A stretch of 64,000 nt of DNA from the NCBI RefSeq assembly GCF_020711255.1, contig NZ_JAJFAW010000015.1, forward strand, positions 1 through 64,000, written 5' to 3'. The notes under the pieces were generated by a model. It ran no database searches, was not told the origin of the DNA, and saw nothing but the letters and a program-made list of their open reading frames with translations. This DNA is from Hymenobacter plasmatis (GTDB lineage Bacteria > Bacteroidota > Bacteroidia > Cytophagales > Hymenobacteraceae). Made by a program: the position numbers and the translations under genes. The stretch's first letter is position 1; each line of letters starts with the position of its first letter. Below are positions 56,096 to 63,514 of the stretch, piece by piece.

Positions 56096-56198
56096 ACGTC
56101 ATGCTGAGCGCAGCCGAAGCATCTCGCGTGTGGTAGTAATCCTTTCGATTGAGTTAGTTAAAGCACGCGAGATGCTTCGGCTGCGCTCAGCATGACGT
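56096..56198. repeat. Perfect 35-bp inverted repeat, copy 3 of the intergenic family
   Basis: ACGTCATGCTGAGCGCAGCC starts the left arm (56,096-56,130); the right arm 56,164-56,198 is its exact reverse complement. The 33-base loop is unrelated. It lies between xdhA and xdhB. Confidence 0.85.
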
Positions 56199-56230
56199 TC
56201 AAGTTTGGGCCATTTCAGCCTCAGAATCCC

Positions 56231-58546
56231 ATGAATCACCTCGACCCTCAGCGCCACGTGCGCGGCGAATCGCAGTACCTCGACGACGTGCCCACGCAGC
56301 AGGGCACGCTGTACGCCGCCGTATTTGAGAGCCCGCTGGCTCATGGCAAGCTGCTGAACCTGGATTTGAGTGCTGCTCTGGCCGCGCCGGGCGTGGTGCG
56401 CATCCTCACCGCACAGGACATTCCGGGCTATAACCAAATCGGGGGCATTGTGCCCGATGAACCGCTGCTGGCCGAGGGCCACGTGCATTTCCGGGGCCAA
56501 CCGGTGGCGCTGGTGCTGGCCCGCACCGAGCACCAGGCCCACGCCGCGCTCAGGCTCATCAAGGCAGAAATTGAGCCGCTGCCCATTATCACCGACCCGC
56601 GCGTAGCCGCCGCGCAGGGCGAGCTGATTGTACCACCGCGCACTTTCAAAATCGGCGATTCGACGGCTACCTGGGCTTCGTGCGCGCACGTATTTGAAGG
56701 CGTGGCCGAGAGCGGCGGGCAGGAGCATTTGTACATCGAAACACAGGGCGCCTATGCCTTCCCAACGGAAATGGGGGGGGTGCGCATCATCTCTTCTACC
56801 CAAGGCCCCACGGCCGTGCAGCGCCACACCGCGCACGTGCTGGGGCTGGGCATGCACCAAGTGGAAGTGGACGTAACGCGACTGGGTGGCGGTTTTGGGG
56901 GCAAGGAAGACCAGGCCACGCCCTGGGGCGCACTGGCAGCGCTGGGCGCGTTTTGCACCAAAAAGCCCGTGAAGCTGGTGCTTGACCGCATGGCTGATAT
57001 GCGCATGACCGGCAAGCGCCACCCCTACTCGTCCGATTTCAAAATTGGGCTGGATGAGCACCTGAAAATCGTAGCCTACGAAGTCACGTTCTTCCAAAAT
57101 GCCGGCGCGGCAGCCGACCTCTCGCCGGCCGTGATGGAGCGCACTCTGTTCCACGCTACGAACTCCTACTTCGTGCCCAACGTGACGGCTACAGCTTTCA
57201 GCTGCCGCACCAATTTGCCGCCCAACACGGCCTTCCGGGGCTTTGGCGGGCCGCAGGGCATGTTCGTCATAGAGTCGGCCATTGCCAAAGCGGCCGAGGA
57301 GTTGGGCGTGCCGGCCTGCGACATTCAGCGCCGCAACCTGCTGCACGAAGGCGACTTATTTTCTTACCGCCAGGCGGCTGAAATGTGCCACGCCGAGCAG
57401 GCCTGGGATACAGCCGCCCAGAAGTACAACCTGGCCGGATTGCGGGCCGAAGTTGAGCTGTTTAACCAGCAGAACAAACTGTTCAAGAAAGGCTTTGCGG
57501 TGATGCCCATCTGCTTCGGCATCTCGTTCACCAAAACGCCCATGAACCAAACGCGTGCGCTGGTGCACATCTACTCCGATGGGTCGGTGGGCATCAGCAC
57601 GGGCGCGGTGGAAATGGGCCAGGGCGTGAACACCAAGATTGCGCAGGTGGCAGCCCGTACGCTGGGCATTTCGATTAACCGCATCAAAATCGAAACCACC
57701 AATACCACCCGCGTCGCCAACACCTCTCCCAGCGCCGCCAGCGCCACCGCCGACCTCAACGGCAAAGCCACCGAAATGGCCTGCGCCGCCCTGCGCGAGC
57801 GCCTGCTGCGCCACGCCTGCACCGAGTACACGCTGAATTACGAGGGCCTCGAAATCCGCGATGAGGAAGTTCTGGCCGCCGGCATCCCTGCCGAAACCAA
57901 CTGGGATAAGCTGGTATCCTCGGCCTTCTGGAAGCGCGTGGCCCTCACCGAAAACGCTCATTACGCCACGCCCGACCTGCATTTCGACGCCACTACCAAC
58001 ACGGGCCACCCCTTCGCTTACCACGTGTACGGCACGGCTTTCACCACCGTCACCGTCGATTGCCTGCGCGGTACCTACACCGTGGATGCCCTGCGCATAG
58101 CCCACGATTTCGGCCAGAGCTTCAACCACGTCATCGACCGCGGCCAGATTGAAGGCGGCGCGGTGCAAGGCATCGGCTGGATGACGATGGAGGAAATTGC
58201 TTACAACGAAGAAGGCCGCCTGCTCAGTAACTCGCTCAATAGCTACAAAATCCCGGACATCTACGCCGCCCCGGCTGTGCTCGACGTGCACTTCCTCGAC
58301 ACGCCCGGCCATCCCAAGGCCATTCTGCGCTCTAAGGCCGTGGGCGAGCCGCCGCTCATGTACGGCATCGGCACCTACTTCGCCCTGCGCGATGCCGTGC
58401 GGGCTTTCCAGCCCCACACCGCCCTGCCCTTCTCGGCCCCAATGACGCCCGAAAAGGTGCTGGTGAGCTTGTACCCCGAGTTTTCGGCGGCCAACACGGC
58501 CTGGAGTTCTGCCACGGCAGCTACTTCGGCTTCGGCAGTCGCTTAG
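56231..58546 (+). CDS. xdhB: Xanthine dehydrogenase molybdopterin-binding large subunit
   Basis: A 771-residue molybdenum hydroxylase from ATG 56231 (MNHLDPQRHVRGESQYLDDV). Signatures: GGGFGGKEDQATPWGA and RGFGGPQGMFVIE for cofactor binding, GAVEMGQGVNTKIAQVA for MPT contacts, and SKAVGEPPLMYGIG near residue 715 with the catalytic Glu. It hydroxylates hypoxanthine and xanthine to urate. It works with XdhA; the two genes are separated by a palindromic repeat. No XdhC insertion chaperone is seen here. A longer start at 56,192 lies inside the repeat and is rejected. Confidence 0.92.
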   Translation: MNHLDPQRHVRGESQYLDDVPTQQGTLYAAVFESPLAHGKLLNLDLSAALAAPGVVRILTAQDIPGYNQIGGIVPDEPLLAEGHVHFRGQPVALVLARTEHQAHAALRLIKAEIEPLPIITDPRVAAAQGELIVPPRTFKIGDSTATWASCAHVFEGVAESGGQEHLYIETQGAYAFPTEMGGVRIISSTQGPTAVQRHTAHVLGLGMHQVEVDVTRLGGGFGGKEDQATPWGALAALGAFCTKKPVKLVLDRMADMRMTGKRHPYSSDFKIGLDEHLKIVAYEVTFFQNAGAAADLSPAVMERTLFHATNSYFVPNVTATAFSCRTNLPPNTAFRGFGGPQGMFVIESAIAKAAEELGVPACDIQRRNLLHEGDLFSYRQAAEMCHAEQAWDTAAQKYNLAGLRAEVELFNQQNKLFKKGFAVMPICFGISFTKTPMNQTRALVHIYSDGSVGISTGAVEMGQGVNTKIAQVAARTLGISINRIKIETTNTTRVANTSPSAASATADLNGKATEMACAALRERLLRHACTEYTLNYEGLEIRDEEVLAAGIPAETNWDKLVSSAFWKRVALTENAHYATPDLHFDATTNTGHPFAYHVYGTAFTTVTVDCLRGTYTVDALRIAHDFGQSFNHVIDRGQIEGGAVQGIGWMTMEEIAYNEEGRLLSNSLNSYKIPDIYAAPAVLDVHFLDTPGHPKAILRSKAVGEPPLMYGIGTYFALRDAVRAFQPHTALPFSAPMTPEKVLVSLYPEFSAANTAWSSATAATSASAVA

Positions 58547-58572
58547 AGGCTGGCACCCCCGGGCTTTGTCCA

Positions 58573-58610
58573 AAAACAAAAGGCCTCTCGCGTGAGAGGC
58601 CTTTTGTTTT
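58573..58610. terminator. Bidirectional intrinsic terminator after xdhB
   Basis: AAAACAAAAGGCCTCTC, loop GCGT, then its exact reverse complement GAGAGGCCTTTTGTTTT: a 17-bp stem with A and T tracts, between convergent xdhB and the DUF6986 gene. Confidence 0.88.
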
Positions 58611-58632
58611 GAGTTTTGGTAATGGCGGCGCT

Positions 58633-60072
58633 TTAAACGACCACCTGCTTGCGCCGGCCTTCCAGAATGCGGAAGAACGAGCGGGTATTGATTTCGTCGC
58701 GGGTGAGGCCTGTGGCTTCGATTTCTTCCTCCGAGATGGCGCCGCAGTTCAGGGCTTTCAGGAAGAAGTTGAGCAGGCCCTGGCCGGTGGCGGCATCGTC
58801 GAAAATGTCGCCGGTGAGGGTGGAAATGGCGGCGCGCTCCACGAAGGTTTTCAGGCGAAGCACCGCGTCGTCGTAGCTGCTCAGGAAGAAGTTGTAGGTC
58901 GCGGCGTAGCGCATGGGCAGTTGGGCGGGGTTCAAGTCCCAGCCTTGGTACATGCCGTTTATCAGCGAGTGCGTGCTGTGGTGGAAGGCCTGGCGCCAGG
59001 CGTTGTGCACGGACTCCTGGTTTTCTCGCAGTTGGGCGTAGCTCAGGTTGTCGCCGCGGTGCGGGCCGATGGGCATGACGTTGGTGGCGCCGTCGGAGAG
59101 GAATATGCCGGTGCCGCCCAGCGCCACTTTGGTCATGTGGTGGGCGAAGTCGCAGACCGGGTGGCCCATGGTCTGGTACTTGGCCGTGATGCCGCAGCTG
59201 GCGGTGTAGTCGTAGGTGCCGAAGTGGGCGGCTATGCAGCGCCCCTCGCTGGCCCGAATGATGCGCATGAGCGGATTGCGGCCCTCCTCGTCCATGATGA
59301 TTTGCGTGGCCTCCACCATGGTCTCCATTTTGAGGGTGCCGGGCGCGAGGCCGTTGGCCTTTTCCAGTAGCTCAAACAGGCGCACCATCGTCGTCATCTG
59401 CTCCGGAATGGTCACCTTGGGAAGCATCACCACGAAGTTGTCGGGCAGCTTGCCACCGGTTTCGGCCAGCAGCGTGGTCAGGAAAATATCGAGCGTGCGC
59501 ACGCCACGGGCCTTCATGTCTTCGGTAAAGGGCTTGATGCGGATGCCGATGAACGGCGAAAGCGTGCCCTGGGCCATGCCCTTAGCTACTTCCTTGGCGG
59601 CGCGCACGGCGGTTTCGTCCTCCTCGGCATCGGGGCGGTTGCCGAAGCCGTCTTCAAAGTCCACGCGGAAGTCTTCCACGGCTTCGCGCTTCAGTTTCTG
59701 CACAATCTTATTGTAGACCGAGTACGCCAGCCAGGCCGGCTCGTGCTTGCGCTCGGCGGGCGTCATGGCATCGAGGCGGGCGGTGAGCTCGGCAATGTCG
59801 GCGGTCAGCGTGGGCAGGTGCTCGTGGTTTTTGAGTTGCAGCACGCGGGCCAGCTCCACGAAGTTGGGCGCGTAGGTCTGCAGGTTGTTGAGGGCAATGT
59901 CGCCCATGCGCACGCAGGTATCGGCTTTAAAAAGGTTGGCGCCGCCGTACACAGTGTGCACGGGCTGGCGGTCGGGCTTGTCGCCGGGATAGGTTTGCTG
60001 GAAGTGCAGGTTGGCCACGCCGAGCTCATCGAGCAGGGCGGCTTTATCGGATTCTGGTAAGCTGAGTTTCAT
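58633..60072 (-). CDS. DUF6986-type aldolase/citrate-lyase-like enzyme, role unknown
   Basis: A 479-residue protein with a TIM-barrel HpcH/HpaI-like pattern: DFRVDFEDGFGNRPDAEED near residue 135 (acidic metal region), GIRIKPFTEDM near 173, VMLPKVTIP near 215, KMETMVEA near 243 and AHFGTYDYTASCGITAKYQ near 277. These resemble citrate-lyase beta and malate-synthase-type metal and CoA sites but not a specific characterised enzyme; database names such as phosphoenolpyruvate kinase or DUF6986 are attached to the family. It sits among ureide catabolism genes, suggesting a step on glyoxylate or a ureide-derived acid (inference). Confidence 0.75.
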   Translation of the reverse strand: MKLSLPESDKAALLDELGVANLHFQQTYPGDKPDRQPVHTVYGGANLFKADTCVRMGDIALNNLQTYAPNFVELARVLQLKNHEHLPTLTADIAELTARLDAMTPAERKHEPAWLAYSVYNKIVQKLKREAVEDFRVDFEDGFGNRPDAEEDETAVRAAKEVAKGMAQGTLSPFIGIRIKPFTEDMKARGVRTLDIFLTTLLAETGGKLPDNFVVMLPKVTIPEQMTTMVRLFELLEKANGLAPGTLKMETMVEATQIIMDEEGRNPLMRIIRASEGRCIAAHFGTYDYTASCGITAKYQTMGHPVCDFAHHMTKVALGGTGIFLSDGATNVMPIGPHRGDNLSYAQLRENQESVHNAWRQAFHHSTHSLINGMYQGWDLNPAQLPMRYAATYNFFLSSYDDAVLRLKTFVERAAISTLTGDIFDDAATGQGLLNFFLKALNCGAISEEEIEATGLTRDEINTRSFFRILEGRRKQVVV

Positions 60073-60131
60073 GTGGGAATTTAGTTGTTCGATTTCAGTT
60101 GCCAGCTAGCCATGTTTTAGCTAACCAGAAT

Positions 60132-60243
60132 GTCATGCTGAGCTTGTCGAAGCATCTCGACCGCTTCGTTGAACCGAAGGTCAGCGCAGCTAACGATTGG
60201 TTTAGTGACAGCACGCGAGATGCTTCGACAAGCTCAGCATGAC
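60132..60243. repeat. 28-bp inverted repeat, copy 4 of the intergenic family
   Basis: GTCATGCTGAGCTTGTCGAA starts the left arm (60,132-60,159), and the exact reverse complement is at 60,216-60,243. It fills the gap between uraH and the DUF6986 gene. Confidence 0.85.
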
Positions 60244-60272
60244 GTTCTTAATAGTTATCGATTGGGGCCCAA

Positions 60273-60611
60273 TCAGGAACCGCGGTAGGTGGCGTAGCCG
60301 AAGGGGTTCAGCAGCAGCGGCACGTGGTAATGCTCAGTGGTGGCCACGTCAAAGATTATTTCTACCAGCGGATAAAAATTCGCCGTTCCGTTCTGGTCGA
60401 AATATTCTTTGGTGAAGAATTTCATTTTATAAACTCCCAATTCTAATTGCGTTTCCTTAGGCAATAAATCCGCAATTCGGCCATCGCTATTCGTCGCGCC
60501 ACGCGCAATTTCCTGCCAGTTGTCGCCGGTTTGCTGCAATAGCGCAATGGTCACGCCCGCAGCTGGTTTGCCCTTGGTGGTGTCGAGAATGTGGGTGGTG
60601 ATTTGGCTCAT
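60273..60611 (-). CDS. uraH: 5-Hydroxyisourate hydrolase (transthyretin-like)
   Basis: A 112-residue transthyretin-related protein. It starts MSQITTHILDTTKGKPAAGV with the His-containing HILD motif and ends YGYATYRGS-like FGYATYRGS, the C-terminal YRGS tetrapeptide that distinguishes HIU hydrolases from transthyretin. HYHVPLLLNPFGY also matches. It hydrolyses 5-hydroxyisourate from urate oxidation to OHCU. The start overlaps the uraD stop as ATGA, so the two are translationally coupled. Confidence 0.94.
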   Translation of the reverse strand: MSQITTHILDTTKGKPAAGVTIALLQQTGDNWQEIARGATNSDGRIADLLPKETQLELGVYKMKFFTKEYFDQNGTANFYPLVEIIFDVATTEHYHVPLLLNPFGYATYRGS

Positions 60612-61117
60612 GCGGCTAATAGTTTCTCGAGGCGCAGACGGGTGATTTTATTCTGCTCGCCGGCAGCAATTAATATTTCATCTTCGGGTTTATTCGACAG
60701 GCGTGCTTGCAGCAAAGCCAGCATTTCTTCCGCTGATTTCCCCGTGGCGCAGACGATAAAGATGTAGCCGAATTTTTTTTCATATTCGGTGTTGCCGGCA
60801 GCTAAAGCTTCCAGTGTCTCTTGCGAAGCTTGTTTTACAGAGGCTTGCTCCCCTTCGGCCCACGTGCTGGTGCTGGCAAATTTTTCGCGCAGGGCCGCTA
60901 CATCACCGCCTATTTTGGGGTGGTGCGTGAAGGCTTCGCGCCAGTCAGCTTCGCTCAATTTATTCCACTGCGTATTGGCCTGGTCCATCAGGGTTTCGGC
61001 ATCGGCGACGGGGAATATGGCGACCATGTTTTCCACCCACGCCGTGGAGCCGCAGCATTTGTGCAGGGCTTCGGTGAGAGCAGGTTTATTGAGTTGATTA
61101 AGTTCTTCCAGAGTCAT
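60608..61117 (-). CDS. uraD: 2-Oxo-4-hydroxy-4-carboxy-5-ureidoimidazoline (OHCU) decarboxylase
   Basis: A 169-residue helical protein. TLEELNQLNKPALTEALHKCCGS begins the fold, FTHHPKIGGDVAALREKF near residues 63-80 contains the HPxIG motif with the catalytic His, EQASVKQASQETLEALAAGN and YEKKFGYIFIVCATGKSAEEML match the rest of the family. It produces S-allantoin. It overlaps the small membrane protein upstream and uraH downstream by 4 bases each, a tight operon. Confidence 0.94.
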   Translation of the reverse strand: MTLEELNQLNKPALTEALHKCCGSTAWVENMVAIFPVADAETLMDQANTQWNKLSEADWREAFTHHPKIGGDVAALREKFASTSTWAEGEQASVKQASQETLEALAAGNTEYEKKFGYIFIVCATGKSAEEMLALLQARLSNKPEDEILIAAGEQNKITRLRLEKLLAA

Positions 61118-61380
61118 TTTTTCTTTTCTTTTTCTCGCAATTCCGGGTGGGCTATGGTACGGGACATGAATTCAATCGTGCCCTTGCCCCGTCGGGCTTT
61201 TTCAGCGAAAACAGACCCTGCGAAACAGCCCAATATCCCCATAGACAGTCCAAGCACGATACCCAAAGAACCACGCAGCGCCAGCCAAATAAAAGCGCCG
61301 GTAACTGCCCCAATTATAGCCGGTGAAATAAATATCTGGAGCCACCCCAGCACCGAAAGTAACCGTTCGATGATTTTCAT
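61114..61380 (-). CDS. Small two-helix membrane protein in the ureide operon
   Basis: An 88-residue protein with two hydrophobic segments (about 8-32 and 38-60; ISPAIIGAVTGAFIWLAL and GIVLGLSMGILGCFAGSVFA), followed by a basic and acidic cytoplasmic tail (KARRGKGTIEFMSRT, HPELREKEKKK). No function is known to me. Its stop overlaps the uraD start as ATGA, so it is translated with uraD and uraH, which makes a chance open frame unlikely. It could be a transport or membrane-scaffold accessory of the pathway, but this is speculation. Confidence 0.75.
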   Translation of the reverse strand: MKIIERLLSVLGWLQIFISPAIIGAVTGAFIWLALRGSLGIVLGLSMGILGCFAGSVFAEKARRGKGTIEFMSRTIAHPELREKEKKK

Positions 61381-61403
61381 TAGGCAATTAATTACTGGCG
61401 CGG

Positions 61404-61435
61404 GCGAGATGCTTCGACAAGCCCAGCATGACCGT
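61404..61435. repeat. Single arm of the intergenic palindrome, copy 5
   Basis: GCGAGATGCTTCGACAAGCC continues to CAGCATGACCGT, equal to one arm of the copy at 60,216-60,243 with one or two changes. No partner arm is present, so it is a half element. Confidence 0.7.
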
Positions 61436-61453
61436 TTTATTGGGAAGCGCTAA

Positions 61454-62200
61454 TTATATCACCGTGGGGAAGCGGTTAACGTTCTTGTAATAGATGTACA
61501 CCGAGGGCTCCTGGCCCATGGCGGTGGCCCACTGCTGGCAGTAGGGCGCCATCCAGATGGAGTCGCCTTTTTTCACGGGGTACCAGCACTGGTCGAGCAT
61601 ATAGATGGCCTGGCCTTCGAGGTACATGAGGCCGTGCTCCATGATGTGCGTTTCCACCATGGGCAGGTTGCCGCCGATGCCGTAGGTGAAGATGTTCACG
61701 GCCATGTCGAAGCCCAACTCGTTGGGCAGCAGCTCCTGGATGCGCAGGGCCTCGTCGTTCATGTAAATGGGCGCTTTGCTGTAGTCCCGCTCGCCGAAGA
61801 AGATGGCCGGGGTGGTGTGGCCTTCCAGCGGCTCGTACACCTTGTGGAAGGTGAGTAGCTGCGTGCCGGCTGAGGGCTGGCTGAACTCGTAGGCCTGGCC
61901 CACGGGGATGTACACATACTGACCCACGGTGAGCGTGCGGGTTTCGCCGCCCACGGCTACGTGGCACTGGCCTTGCACCACGTAGAAGAAAATCTGCGAG
62001 TCCTTGGTTTCGCCCACGAGTTTGCCGGCGTCGGTGAGGGTAATCAAGGTTTGGCAGAGGCGGGCGCCCATTTGCTCGTTGATGATGACGTTCACGGTGC
62101 AGCCGGTCCAGCCGGGCACGTTGCTGTTGATGTAGCCATCGGGGGCGATGATGGCGTGGTTGCGCTTGACAACCGAGCGGGTCAGGGCCGACATTTCCAT
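61454..62200 (-). CDS. allE: (S)-Ureidoglycine aminohydrolase
   Basis: A 248-residue double cupin. Motifs include HAIIAPDGYINSNVPGW near residue 15, FFYVVQGQCHVAVGG and YVYIPVGQAYEF in the first cupin, and GGNLPMVETHIMEHGLMYLEGQAIY with its metal-binding Glu and His residues in the second, ending WMAPYCQQWATAMG. It releases ammonia from S-ureidoglycine to give S-ureidoglycolate. It is between allantoate amidohydrolase and the small membrane protein, completing that branch. A Met two residues in is also a possible start. Confidence 0.92.
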   Translation of the reverse strand: MEMSALTRSVVKRNHAIIAPDGYINSNVPGWTGCTVNVIINEQMGARLCQTLITLTDAGKLVGETKDSQIFFYVVQGQCHVAVGGETRTLTVGQYVYIPVGQAYEFSQPSAGTQLLTFHKVYEPLEGHTTPAIFFGERDYSKAPIYMNDEALRIQELLPNELGFDMAVNIFTYGIGGNLPMVETHIMEHGLMYLEGQAIYMLDQCWYPVKKGDSIWMAPYCQQWATAMGQEPSVYIYYKNVNRFPTVI

Positions 62201-62212
62201 TTTTAAAGCATG

Positions 62213-62286
62213 TAGCGCAGACTCTGTGGTCCGCGTGTGGATTGTTCTATTGGGTTGTTCAGGCGCGGACTACAAAGTCCGCGCTA
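62213..62286. repeat. Imperfect 23-bp inverted repeat (TAGCGCAGACT...AGTCCGCGCTA type)
   Basis: TAGCGCAGACTCTGTGGTCC starts the left arm (62,213-62,235); the right arm (62,264-62,286) matches its reverse complement with three mismatches. The right arm runs over the allC stop codon. It is different in sequence from the TCATGCTGAGC family. Confidence 0.7.
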
Positions 62287-63514
62287 CTGAAAGTAAAAAC
62301 CGGTCGGCTACGGCGATGGCGGCGGCCAGGTCGTCCAGCTCCACATTTTCCAGCGGGTTGTGGCTGATTCCTTTGTAGCAGCGGATAAATAGCATGGTGG
62401 CCGGCGCCACGGCCGATACGGGCACGGCGTCGTGGCCGGCACCGCTCACCAGCGAGATGGTTTCGTAGCCGGACTCGGCGATGGCCTGGGCCAGTAGGTC
62501 GTTCAGGGGCTGGCTGCAGGCCACGGGGGCAGTTTGCTGCACCAGCTTCCACACCAGCTCCACGTTGCGCTGGGCGGCAAGGCCTTCGGCGAAGTTGAGC
62601 AAGGCGCGGTAGGCATCAGCGAGTTGGGCTTGGTTGGCGCTGCGCAGGTCGAGGGTGCAGGTTACCTCGCCGGGAATGACGTTGCTGGCCGAGTTACTGA
62701 TGCTCAGCTTACCCACCGTGGCCACCAATCCCTGGCCGTGGGCCTGGGCAAACTGCTCGGCGGTGAGCACGAACTCGGCGGCGGCGCACAGGGCGTCCTG
62801 GCGCATGTTCATGGGCACGGTGCCGGCGTGGCCGGCCATGCCCCGAAACACCAGCTCCACGCGCTGCTGCCCGGCAATAGCCGTGACCAGCGCCACGGGC
62901 ACGTTGCGCTCCCAGAGCACCGGGCCCTGCTCAATGTGCATCTCAAAATAACCCATCCACTCTGCCGCCGGAATGGCATCAAGCGCCAGTTGGGAGGCAT
63001 CGCCGCCCATCACTTCGAGGGCCTGGTCCAGCGTCACACCGGCTTCGTCGCGCCGGGCCAGCAGGGCGTGGTCGAAAGCGCCGGTCACCACGGCGCTGCC
63101 CAGGTAGGTGGTGTGAAAGCGCACGCCTTCTTCGTCGCTGAAGGCAATCAGCTCAATATGAAACGGTAGGTCGGCCTGTTGGCTCTGAAGCTGCTCCAGC
63201 AAGTCGAGCCCCATGAGCACGCCCAGCGGCCCGTCGAACTTGCCGGCGTTTACCACGGTGTCTATGTGCGAGGCCAGCACGAAAGTTTTCGCGTCGGGAT
63301 TCTGGCTTTCTAGGCGGGCACGCAGGTTGCCGATGCCGTCGACGCGGGTAACGAGGCCGGCGGCCTCCATCCAGCTTTGCACCAGGTCGCGGCCGGCTAA
63401 GAACGCGGGCGTGCCGAAGGTGCGCGTCACGCCGTGCTCGTCTTCGCTGATGGCCGCCAATTGCTGAATGCGCTGCATGATTTGCTCAGCGCGCGCTGTG
63501 TATTCCTGCTGCAT
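62270..63514 (-). CDS. allC: Allantoate amidohydrolase
   Basis: A 414-residue M20-type metallohydrolase. SHIDTVVNAGKFDGPLGVLMG near residue 83 has the first metal His and bridging Asp, and FSDEEGVRFHTTYLGSAVVTG near residue 128 the catalytic Glu pair. FEMHIEQGPVLWE near 190 gives another metal His, and SGAGHDAVPVS near 375 the last. It hydrolyses allantoate to ureidoglycine, CO2 and ammonia. The ATG at 63514 is immediately next to the allantoinase stop (TGA-ATG), so the two are coupled. Confidence 0.93.
   Translation of the reverse strand: MQQEYTARAEQIMQRIQQLAAISEDEHGVTRTFGTPAFLAGRDLVQSWMEAAGLVTRVDGIGNLRARLESQNPDAKTFVLASHIDTVVNAGKFDGPLGVLMGLDLLEQLQSQQADLPFHIELIAFSDEEGVRFHTTYLGSAVVTGAFDHALLARRDEAGVTLDQALEVMGGDASQLALDAIPAAEWMGYFEMHIEQGPVLWERNVPVALVTAIAGQQRVELVFRGMAGHAGTVPMNMRQDALCAAAEFVLTAEQFAQAHGQGLVATVGKLSISNSASNVIPGEVTCTLDLRSANQAQLADAYRALLNFAEGLAAQRNVELVWKLVQQTAPVACSQPLNDLLAQAIAESGYETISLVSGAGHDAVPVSAVAPATMLFIRCYKGISHNPLENVELDDLAAAIAVADRFLLSVARTL

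Noticed and set aside
56099..57346. A 415-codon frame antisense to xdhB.
   Set aside because: Overlaps a complete molybdenum hydroxylase domain and includes the intergenic repeat; no support.
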